Shown here: positions 57,359-64,000 of the stretch, one piece after another | Position numbering within the stretch: position 1 is the first letter of the stretch | How the letters are laid out: each line of letters opens with the position of its first letter | Assembly (NCBI GenBank): GCA_018716135.1 | Contig: DVKG01000012.1 | Location: 248,001 to 312,000 of the forward strand | Reading direction: 5' to 3' | Source of the DNA: Scybalosoma faecavium | Lineage (GTDB): Bacteria > Bacillota > Clostridia > Christensenellales > Christensenellaceae | Length of the DNA stretch: 64,000 bases | Program-made: the position numbers and the translations under genes | The notes under the pieces: model-generated | Told to the model about the DNA's origin: nothing | The model's database searches: none | The model's input: only the letters and a program-made list of their open reading frames with translations

Positions 57359-60013
57359 TCATTTATCCGCTTTTCCGCGCTTTTTTCTGCCTATTCCGAA
57401 TAGAATGGCAGACAGCGCCAGCGCAGCTATGGATATGACCGCTCCCGCCTTCAATCCGGGAGTAAAGTACGTCAGCTTTATCTCATGCTCCCCTGCCTCA
57501 AGCTCCAGAGCAGAGTACATTCCGTTCGCATTAAGCAGCTCCGCGCTCTCTCCGTCCACCTCCGCCTTCCAGCCCTTGCTGTACGGTATTGTCAGGCAGA
57601 GGTATTTCTTTTTGTCCAGAGAGATACTTCCCGTGACGGTGTCTTTACCTATGTTTACATTTTCCAGAGCATCCGCCCGCAAGGATTGGACCTGAGTTTC
57701 TATGCTGCTCATAGGCTGGCATACTACGCTCATGTCTGCTTCATACACGCCCACTTTGTCAAACGTAATTTTAATATACGTCTGCCCGCTTTCGGAATAC
57801 CCCATGTTTATCATGTAGTTTTCCTGCCCAAAGTAATACTGCTCTCTATGATTGCGTACTACCAGCTTTGTGCTCACGTTTTCTCCTTCTACTACACAGT
57901 TGGATTTCGCGCCGGGCTTTTTCCATTTCTTATATCTTTTCGGTTCTGTCTCAGAGCTGTACGGATTTTTATCCGTGAGCTTCAGACCCGTTATATTAAG
58001 ATATGTCTCAGCCTGTTCCAATCCGTCGAAAACGAGCGTTACTGCGGAGTTTTTCTTGATAACGCATATGTCGCCGTCCTCGTTGATTCTCACGCCCTCC
58101 GCAGGCAGTATCAGACTGTATGGCACTGTCACGTCGCTGTATACCGGATTTCCGCCTCCGCCGTTCTCCAAAACTATACTCTGCATCATGGCCTGCTGTT
58201 TCTGAGCTATAGTCAGAGCATCGTACTCCTCTTTGGATATGCTGCTTTCATACGTATACCCCAGAGGCAGAGCAAGCCTGTTTTCATATGTGTTGTATTT
58301 TACGCCGGCTATTTCCGACTGACTTATAAGATTTGTTCCGTATATAACAGGCACGCTTTTCCCGTCTTCAGCTACCTCGTATTTCACGGAGGACAGCGCG
58401 TTCAGCGAGGCGCGGCCGTCCAGCCCGTCCGCTTTTAACATATGAGATTGAGAAGCTATGCCAAGATCATAGAAATACTCCGTCACATATTTACTCGTAA
58501 CGCTGAAAAACGACGAAGTTGAGTTGAAGCCCTGTATCATGCCTTCATTGAAATTTGAAGTGCCTTCTACGTCTACTCTGTAAAACGACTCGTCGTCTAT
58601 CTCAGAGGCCGCCGCCGAGGCGGTTTCCGTATACGCTGTTATTTCTTCGCCCCAGTTCTCATTCTTTTCCAGATAGTCGCTTTTCATCGTGCTGAAATTG
58701 TAATAAAAATTCGACACCAGGCAAACGCAAATCACGAATATCGAAGCCGCGGACTTCCAGCCGTGCGCATTTCCCTTCGGCAATAGCAGTATTATACTCA
58801 CTATCATAAGCAGCATAGCAGCCGGAATGCCCTTTTTGCATCCCATTTGATATACCATAAGACATATCATAAAATACACACATGCCGCGCCGCATATCAG
58901 CAGCTTTTCCGTAAATTTTAATTTTAACAGATCCGGCAGCACCATTGCAGTCACCAAAGAGGATGCAAACGCGAGTACATATATCCACCTGTTTACTACA
59001 TATGACATTCCGCTCATAAGCCATCCGAAAGCCGGAATAAAGACGAGAACGTACAGTATCACATATCCGATTTTCAATACGCACTTGTACGGTCTCCTCA
59101 GGAATATTACACTCGCCGGAAGCGCTATCGCCGCAAATCCCATCCACGTGTAGCCTGCGGCGCCTTTGCTCGAGAATATCGAAGCCAGCGCCTTGCCATA
59201 GAAAGAAAAATCATAAAATAAAAGTGATTTGCTCTGCGATTCCGTTGTTCTGCCTGAGCCAAGGTATCCCAACAGAGCGGGGAGAAATATGACCGCGGCT
59301 ATAGCAAGCCCGAGCAGATACCAGCCTGCGCAGCGCAGCGCCGCATGAGGCAGAGTCTCTGTCAGCTTATCCTTCAGCGACAGATAACGAATCACTGCAT
59401 AAAAAACGGCAGAAAAAGTTATTACGGTGAGGAAGGTAAAATTGCTCACCGCCGTAATCGCTACAGCAAATACAAAAAGCGCGGCGTTCTCTCTGTGCAG
59501 CAGCTTTTCCATACCCCATATAATCAGAGGCAGATATATCATCGCGTTTACAAAGAAAGGATGTCTCATAGAGACATAAACGCCATAGCAGCAGAGAGAA
59601 TACATCAACGCCCCCGCTATAGACGGTACGCTTTCCAGCTTGAATCTCGAGCATACGCCCAAAAACGCCAAGCCGGATAAATACAGCCTCAGCACAATCA
59701 ATAGCGTGTAGCATATGTGCATGTTGTCCGCATTGAAAAACGCACAGATCAGCGCAAGCGGATCGCCTATGCAATAATAATTCAGCGACGTCAGCACATC
59801 GCTGCCGAACCCGATGCTGAAATCCCAAAGATTCATGCCGTTTTTCAGCCATTCTGAATAATATATAAGCGCAGGATAGTGCTGTTGAATTCCGTCTGCG
59901 CTCCATATTGTGCTTTTGCCGGATAAGACGACCCACATCGCCATCCCCAATGCAGCGGCGGCAAAAATCAGCGTATAGAGCAGCAAAGTGCGCAGTTTCT
60001 TCCCCTTAATCAT
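57359..60013 (-). CDS. yfhO: YfhO-family membrane glycosyltransferase
   Basis: An 884-residue multi-pass protein of the YfhO family (GT-C type): N-terminal helix, then an extracytoplasmic loop with WSADGIQQHYPALIYYSEWL near residues 37-56, about a dozen helices to residue 430, a large external domain (about 440-850) and a final helix. In B. subtilis YfhO takes N-acetylglucosamine from undecaprenyl phosphate, made by CsbB, and adds it to lipoteichoic acid. Here the CsbB-like gene is 12 bp upstream in the same operon, supporting the same type of pathway. The acceptor and sugar are inferred. No terminator is seen after it. Confidence 0.88.
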   Translation of the reverse strand: MIKGKKLRTLLLYTLIFAAAALGMAMWVVLSGKSTIWSADGIQQHYPALIYYSEWLKNGMNLWDFSIGFGSDVLTSLNYYCIGDPLALICAFFNADNMHICYTLLIVLRLYLSGLAFLGVCSRFKLESVPSIAGALMYSLCCYGVYVSMRHPFFVNAMIYLPLIIWGMEKLLHRENAALFVFAVAITAVSNFTFLTVITFSAVFYAVIRYLSLKDKLTETLPHAALRCAGWYLLGLAIAAVIFLPALLGYLGSGRTTESQSKSLLFYDFSFYGKALASIFSSKGAAGYTWMGFAAIALPASVIFLRRPYKCVLKIGYVILYVLVFIPAFGWLMSGMSYVVNRWIYVLAFASSLVTAMVLPDLLKLKFTEKLLICGAACVYFMICLMVYQMGCKKGIPAAMLLMIVSIILLLPKGNAHGWKSAASIFVICVCLVSNFYYNFSTMKSDYLEKNENWGEEITAYTETASAAASEIDDESFYRVDVEGTSNFNEGMIQGFNSTSSFFSVTSKYVTEYFYDLGIASQSHMLKADGLDGRASLNALSSVKYEVAEDGKSVPVIYGTNLISQSEIAGVKYNTYENRLALPLGYTYESSISKEEYDALTIAQKQQAMMQSIVLENGGGGNPVYSDVTVPYSLILPAEGVRINEDGDICVIKKNSAVTLVFDGLEQAETYLNITGLKLTDKNPYSSETEPKRYKKWKKPGAKSNCVVEGENVSTKLVVRNHREQYYFGQENYMINMGYSESGQTYIKITFDKVGVYEADMSVVCQPMSSIETQVQSLRADALENVNIGKDTVTGSISLDKKKYLCLTIPYSKGWKAEVDGESAELLNANGMYSALELEAGEHEIKLTYFTPGLKAGAVISIAALALSAILFGIGRKKRGKADK

Positions 60014-60025
60014 AATCCTAACCTA

Positions 60026-60964
60026 TTATCCTTTAGTATTCTGTTTTGTGTTTTCTCTTTCGACATACAGCGGTCTGCGTTTTACCTGCATATATGTTCT
60101 GGCTATATATTCGCCGAGTATGCCCAAGGCCAAGAGTATAAGTCCGCCTATCAGCAAAAGAGTAACCATCAGCGACGGATAGCCCGGAACATCAGAGCCG
60201 GTAAATATCGTACGGAAAAACAAATACAGAAGATATATTATTGAAAAACACGATGCAAACGCGCCAATCACAGAAGCTATTCGCAGAGGAGTCGTAGAAA
60301 AAGCTACTATTCCGTCTATTGCATATTTAAAGAGCTTCCAAAACGACCATTTTGTCTCTCCGGCCACGCGTTCTTCATTTTCGTATTCCATCCAGACAGT
60401 TTCAAAACCTACCCACTGAAACAATCCTTTGCTGAATCTGGGATATTCTCCCAGCTCGAGCACAGCATCTACCATTCGCCTGCTCATCACTCTGTAGTCT
60501 CTCGCTCCGTCCATAAAGTCAACCTCACTTATGCGGTTTATCAACTTATAAAACTTGCGGGCAAACCAGCTTCGTATGGGCGGCTCGCCTTTTCGAGTTA
60601 CTCTTCGAGTCGCCACGCAGTCCACTGTATCCGAATCCAGCTTATCCAGCATTTCCCGCAGCATCCCCGGCGGATCCTGAAGATCTACGTCCATTATAGC
60701 CACATAATCTCCGGATGAGTTTTTCATGCCTGCGTACATAGCGGCTTCTTTTCCGAAATTTCTCGAAAAAGATACGTAGTTTACTCTGTCATCCCGTTTG
60801 GCTAATCGTTTCAGCTCCTTCAATGTATCGTCGCTGCTGCCGTCGTCTACAAATATAAGTTCTGACTTACAACTCAATCTGGAAAACACATTGCAGATTT
60901 CTTTGTAAAACAACGGAAGTGCTTCTTGTTCATTAAAACAAGGAACAACAACAGAAAGCAACAT
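60026..60964 (-). CDS. CsbB/GtrB-like undecaprenyl-phosphate glycosyltransferase
   Basis: A 312-residue family 2 glycosyltransferase with two C-terminal membrane helices (about 230-255 and 265-290). GT2 motifs: VVVPCFNEQEALP at 6-18, VDDGSSDDT near 39-47, the DxD in IMDVDLQDPPG near 91-101, and RDYRVMSRR. Such enzymes load a sugar onto undecaprenyl phosphate on the cytoplasmic side. The start at 60964 has GGAAG eight bases upstream; the frame could begin at a GTG nine bases earlier. It is followed by yfhO, the pair found in B. subtilis (csbB-yfhO). The GtcA-type flippase is not in the window. Confidence 0.9.
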   Translation of the reverse strand: MLLSVVVPCFNEQEALPLFYKEICNVFSRLSCKSELIFVDDGSSDDTLKELKRLAKRDDRVNYVSFSRNFGKEAAMYAGMKNSSGDYVAIMDVDLQDPPGMLREMLDKLDSDTVDCVATRRVTRKGEPPIRSWFARKFYKLINRISEVDFMDGARDYRVMSRRMVDAVLELGEYPRFSKGLFQWVGFETVWMEYENEERVAGETKWSFWKLFKYAIDGIVAFSTTPLRIASVIGAFASCFSIIYLLYLFFRTIFTGSDVPGYPSLMVTLLLIGGLILLALGILGEYIARTYMQVKRRPLYVERENTKQNTKG

Positions 60965-61013
60965 ATTTCTCACTTCCTTTCAAGATAATATATGAAACTG
61001 CTCTCTATGCGTC

Positions 61014-61042
61014 AGTATATCATATAAAGTTATTTTAAGCAA
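61014..61042 (-). promoter_or_regulatory. Promoter of the csbB-like/yfhO operon
   Basis: On the minus strand TTGCTT, 17 bp, TATACT, about 45 bases before the start codon. Confidence 0.55.
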
Positions 61043-61131
61043 TGCAATCACAAAAGTTCATGAATTTATCATATTGCATACATAAAGCATTATTCATCAT
61101 GGACAACTGCATCACAAAACAAAAATTTACG

Positions 61132-61160
61132 TTGATTATTGTCTGTTAACATGATATAAT
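61132..61160 (+). promoter_or_regulatory. Promoter of the small lipoprotein gene
   Basis: TTGATT, 17 bp, TATAAT on the plus strand, with a leader of about 65 bases. Confidence 0.65.
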
Positions 61161-61231
61161 ACCACGAAGATGAGAATTTTGTCTTTTAAATTACAAAAAA
61201 TGTAATTGACCCAAGGAGGTTAAGTTTTCAG

Positions 61232-61552
61232 ATGAATAAAAAAGTCATTATTCTGACTGTGCTCACGGTACTGACCCTGTTTGTACTTACGGCATGCGGG
61301 TCCGCCTCTCCGGACGGTTCTTGGACAGACCCCAGCTACAGCGATTATCAGCTCGTATTGCAGGACGGCAACGCACAGGTCGTCATGCCAAGCGACGGAA
61401 CGGTCATATCCTCCGGCACGTATACCACAGATAAATCAAACATAACAATATCGCTCACCGATCTTGGAGAATGGAACGCCACCTTTGACAACGAAACAAT
61501 GACCTTCTCCACAGAGAGCGGCGAGGTTATCTACAACAAAGTCACTCAGTAA
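61232..61552 (+). CDS. Small lipoprotein of unknown function
   Basis: A 106-residue secreted lipoprotein: MNKK, a hydrophobic core, and lipobox LTAC with Cys22. The mature part (about 84 residues) is rich in Ser, Thr, Asp and Asn with alternating hydrophobics (YQLVLQDGNAQVVMPSDG, GTYTTDKSNITISLTD), which suggests a small beta-barrel or sandwich that resembles DUF5640-like lipocalin-type domains in general pattern only; I make no firm family claim. AGGAGG lies 12 bases before the ATG. It is monocistronic, with its own promoter and terminator. Confidence 0.8.
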   Translation: MNKKVIILTVLTVLTLFVLTACGSASPDGSWTDPSYSDYQLVLQDGNAQVVMPSDGTVISSGTYTTDKSNITISLTDLGEWNATFDNETMTFSTESGEVIYNKVTQ

Positions 61553-61558
61553 TTTCAG

Positions 61559-61591
61559 AATATCGGCAGCGCAGACTGTCGATATTTTTTT
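61559..61591 (+). terminator. Terminator of the small lipoprotein gene
   Basis: AATATCG (61559-61565) and CGATATT (61580-61586) with an inner CAG/CTG pairing, followed by a T-run. Confidence 0.85.
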
Positions 61592-61649
61592 AATATTTCA
61601 CATACAAATATTATAGAAAATTTTGAACAGTAAAACGAAAGGAATCTAA

Positions 61650-62798
61650 ATGATCCGGTTTATACTACGTCGAATTATAGGAGAAAATGCTCCGAGGGAG
61701 CGTTACGGCACAGTCGCAGGTAAAATAGGTATATTCCTAAACCTGCTCCTGTTTGCACTGAAATTATCCGTCGGTATGCTGACCGCGAGTATAGCCATAA
61801 CCGCCGACGCTGTCAACTCTCTGTCTGACGCTGCATCATCTTTAGTCACCATATTCGGTTTCTATCTCGCAGGGAAAAAAGCAGACCGCGAACACCCATT
61901 CGGACACGGTCGTATAGAATACATCGCAGGCATGGCTGTTTCTGTCGTTATTATTGTAGTCGGCATAGAACTTGCAAAAAGCTCAATAGACGGCATAATA
62001 AACCCAACGCAGACGCAATTCAGCCTCATCTCGCTCGCCGTACTAATTTTTTCTGCATTAGTAAAGCTTTGGATGTTTTTCTTCTGCCGCAGTATATCCA
62101 AAAAAATAAACTCGTCGGCATTAGCCTCCACAGCCAAAGACAGCCTCTCTGACGTCGCAGCGACCTCCGCAGTACTTATAGGCGCGCTCGTCAGTCTTTT
62201 CGCGGGTGTAAACATAGACGGCTGGCTCGGCATAATTGTCAGCGTTTTTATAATTTTCACCGGAATAGGCGCATTGAAGGACACTTTGAACCCTCTGCTC
62301 GGCGCTCCTCCAAGCTCGGAATTTATAGACAGCCTCCGGCACGAATTTATGCAGTATCCTCTCGTATACGGCATACACGACATAATAGTGCACAACTACG
62401 GCGTCGGCAAGGTCATGGTCACGCTGCACGCCGAGGTTCCCGCCGAGCGTCCCGTCGGGCAGCTGCACGATATGCTGGGGGAAATATCTCAGGATATTGA
62501 AGAAAAGCTGGACTGCGAGCTTCTCGTCCACATGGATCCGGTAGCTCACAACTTCGGCGAAACAGAGCGTTACAAGTGCATTGTATCATCTATACTTGCC
62601 TCTGTAGATCCTCAGCTTGCGCCTCACGGCTTCACGCTTGACCTGCTCGAGGGCGAACCAATAGCGTATTTTGAGATTGCAATTCCCTTTGATTATCCCG
62701 TGCCTGAGCACGAACTGATGGAACAGATACTAAATCAAGCTCAGAAAACAAAAGATGCCCCGAAAATGAATTTTAAAATAGAGCATCCATACTCCTAA
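61650..62798 (+). CDS. Cation diffusion facilitator (Mn-type site residues)
   Basis: A 382-residue CDF transporter: an N-terminal stretch, six membrane helices (about 26-210), and a cytoplasmic ferredoxin-like domain, followed by a longer tail than usual. The metal site in helix 2 is N56-x3-D60 (AVNSLSDAAS) and in helix 5 D164-x3-D168 (KDSLSDVA). Zinc CDFs carry His-x3-Asp in helix 5; the N/D-x3-D plus D-x3-D pattern is that of manganese exporters such as MntE. The HPFGHGRIEY loop (82-91) is the family signature. Probably exports Mn2+ (or Fe2+) using the proton gradient. Ribosome site AAAGGAA. Followed at 33 bp by the radical SAM gene, likely in one unit. Confidence 0.87.
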   Translation: MIRFILRRIIGENAPRERYGTVAGKIGIFLNLLLFALKLSVGMLTASIAITADAVNSLSDAASSLVTIFGFYLAGKKADREHPFGHGRIEYIAGMAVSVVIIVVGIELAKSSIDGIINPTQTQFSLISLAVLIFSALVKLWMFFFCRSISKKINSSALASTAKDSLSDVAATSAVLIGALVSLFAGVNIDGWLGIIVSVFIIFTGIGALKDTLNPLLGAPPSSEFIDSLRHEFMQYPLVYGIHDIIVHNYGVGKVMVTLHAEVPAERPVGQLHDMLGEISQDIEEKLDCELLVHMDPVAHNFGETERYKCIVSSILASVDPQLAPHGFTLDLLEGEPIAYFEIAIPFDYPVPEHELMEQILNQAQKTKDAPKMNFKIEHPYS

Positions 62799-62831
62799 TC
62801 ATATCGACTCTTACGAAAGCAGGTGAACCCC

Positions 62832-63761
62832 TTGGACGACAAGCCATACCGCAGTCTTAACGAATATTATCGCTCTATCTTCGGGAGAAAGACGGCAAAA
62901 ATCTCGCTGGACGGCGGCTTCACCTGCCCGAACCGCGACGGAACTCTCGGAGAGAGAGGATGCCTTTTTTGCAGCTCAGGAGGCTCGGGAGATTTCGCAG
63001 AAAGCTCCGCTCTCTCAATCACAGAGCAGATCGAGCGAGGTAAAGCTCAGACCGCTCTAAAATGGCAGAACACAGCTTATATCGCCTATTTTCAAGCCTT
63101 TACAAGCACGTACGCTCCGGTAAAAACGCTTCGTGCTAAATTTGAAGAAGCTTTGTCCTGCGCCGGCGTAGAGGGATTGTCAATAGCTACCCGCGCGGAC
63201 TGCCTGCCGGGAGAAGTCCTAGACTTGCTGGAAGAGCTGAGCAGCCGCACCAGACTTTTTGTGGAGCTTGGACTGCAAAGTTCAAAACCGGAGACGGCAG
63301 AGCTCGTCCGTCGGGGTTTCTCAAACGACGTATTCGCCGAATCCGCCGCCGCACTTTCTCAGCGCGGAATACCCGTGGTAGCACACATAATAATCGGTCT
63401 GCCCGGAGAGAACCTGACAGACGTACTTAATACCGTCGATTTTGTAAATTCTCTTCCGATACAGGGAGTCAAGCTGCAGCTCCTGCACGTGCTGTCTGAC
63501 TGCGATATGGCCGATTTGTACCTCAGCGGAAGCTATTCTCCGCTGAGCAAAGAAGAATACATCTCTGCGGTAGGCAGCTGCATAGCTCGGCTGCGTCCCG
63601 ATATTGTGATTCACCGTCTGACAGGAGACGGCAGCAGAGACACGCTTCTGGCGCCTCGTTGGAGTTTAAACAAACGAGATGTATTAAACAGCCTGCACCG
63701 CTATCTTCGCGACAACCGCATAACTCAAGGCATGGATTTCTGCCTCGGATTCAATTCATGA
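62832..63761 (+). CDS. YhcC-family radical SAM protein
   Basis: A 309-residue radical SAM enzyme of the TIGR01212/YhcC family. The N-terminal block FTCPNRDGTLGERGCLFCSS (about residues 32-51) holds the three cluster cysteines in the unusual family spacing C-x12-C-x2-C. Further blocks YFQAFTSTYAP and IGLPGENLTD are typical. The reaction of the family is not established as far as I know. The start is either TTG 62832, eight bases after the AGG of AGCAGGTG, or GTG 62823, which is part of that site; I prefer TTG. It overlaps the 3' end of the convergent LysR gene by 11 bp. Confidence 0.87.
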   Translation: MDDKPYRSLNEYYRSIFGRKTAKISLDGGFTCPNRDGTLGERGCLFCSSGGSGDFAESSALSITEQIERGKAQTALKWQNTAYIAYFQAFTSTYAPVKTLRAKFEEALSCAGVEGLSIATRADCLPGEVLDLLEELSSRTRLFVELGLQSSKPETAELVRRGFSNDVFAESAAALSQRGIPVVAHIIIGLPGENLTDVLNTVDFVNSLPIQGVKLQLLHVLSDCDMADLYLSGSYSPLSKEEYISAVGSCIARLRPDIVIHRLTGDGSRDTLLAPRWSLNKRDVLNSLHRYLRDNRITQGMDFCLGFNS

Positions 63762-64000
63762 CTACTTCTATAAATTTTGATATTATGCTCCATTGATATG
63801 TCTGCGCCTGCCATCCTAATCGTATCATATACTTCGCCTCTTCTCCCAGCCTGAACATTTTTAACTCAGCAAGGTGCTTTTCCCCCAGTATCGCTTTGGC
63901 CAGCTCCTCGGGACAGAAGCACGCCCCGACTCCTTTTACGCACAGTTCGAGAAGCATTTCTACATTTTTGGACTGCGCTTTTACTATAGGATGAAAGTTG
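63751..64000 (-). CDS. LysR-family regulator, C-terminal part
   Basis: Only the last 82 residues are inside the window; the frame is open to the right edge (NFHPIVKAQSKNVEMLLELC at the edge). The pattern V-E-M-L-L-E-L-x-x-x-G-V-G-x-x-x-x-P-E-E-L is the end of a LysR substrate-binding domain, as is the terminal Y-x-x-S/W-x-x-x-F-I-x-V. The DNA-binding part and the target are outside. Its stop lies within the 3' end of the radical SAM gene (convergent overlap). Family call is by pattern only. Confidence 0.7.
   Translation of the reverse strand, partial: NFHPIVKAQSKNVEMLLELCVKGVGACFCPEELAKAILGEKHLAELKMFRLGEEAKYMIRLGWQAQTYQWSIISKFIEVVMN

Overview
The window reads as the chromosome of an endospore-forming, fermentative, monoderm member of the Bacillota, most likely class Clostridia. 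Evidence seen in the sequence: a SpoVM-like peptide gene, spoIIE with a Spo0A-type promoter, the acetate-forming pair pta-ackA, a rubrerythrin/rubredoxin fusion and an AhpC/AhpF-like pair for peroxide defence, a T-box leader before thrS, and the Bacillus/Clostridium gene order yicC-remA-gmk-rpoZ-coaBC-priA-def-fmt-rsmB-rlmN-prpC-prkC-rsgA-rpe-thiN. The species cannot be named from this. Nearly all of the window is ordinary, tightly packed core genome. I see no prophage, CRISPR array or intact insertion sequence.

Layout. 1-2.6 kb (minus): DUF177 protein, ackA and pta, divergent from tmcAL, which itself uses acetate. 3.9-4.3 kb (plus): a 48-residue membrane protein and a SpoVM-like peptide. 4.3-8.9 kb (minus): putP, then an ABC importer of the TrpX type. 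9-11.2 kb (minus): ahpC and an AhpF-like reductase. 11.4-25 kb (minus): the long housekeeping cluster from yicC to thiN. 25.1-29.6 kb (minus): yerC-pcrA-ligA. 29.7-38.3 kb (minus): a double OB-fold protein, a degenerate NodB-like protein, a type IIA topoisomerase pair and spoIIE. 38.6-43.1 kb (minus): a HEAT-repeat/RNA-methyltransferase fusion, murG, and a MarR-MFS pair. 43.2-49.2 kb: a glycolipid glycosyltransferase, tRNA-Leu(UAA), a TetR regulator divergent from a YhgE/Pip-type membrane protein, and a multi-domain flavin reductase-rubredoxin-rubrerythrin. 49.3-52.6 kb (plus): glmM-glmS. 52.9-57.4 kb (minus): rRNA methyltransferase, rplT, rpmI, infC, thrS. 57.4-61 kb (minus): yfhO and a CsbB-like glycosyltransferase. 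61.2-64 kb: a small lipoprotein, a cation-diffusion facilitator with Mn-type motifs, a YhcC-type radical SAM protein, and the end of a LysR regulator.

The points most worth a second look are a hairpin-rich dispersed repeat of about 145 bp in two opposite-orientation copies (42542-42689 and 54996-55138), each overlapping a gene 3' end; a SpoVM-like gene moved away from its usual place after thiN; a spoIIE promoter with a perfect 0A box and a 21-bp spacer; an AUA start codon for infC; a rubrerythrin fusion with two rubredoxin modules identical over 89 bp of DNA; and a HEAT-methyltransferase fusion. Many start codons were moved from the longest reading frame to an internal codon with a good Shine-Dalgarno sequence; these are noted in each entry.
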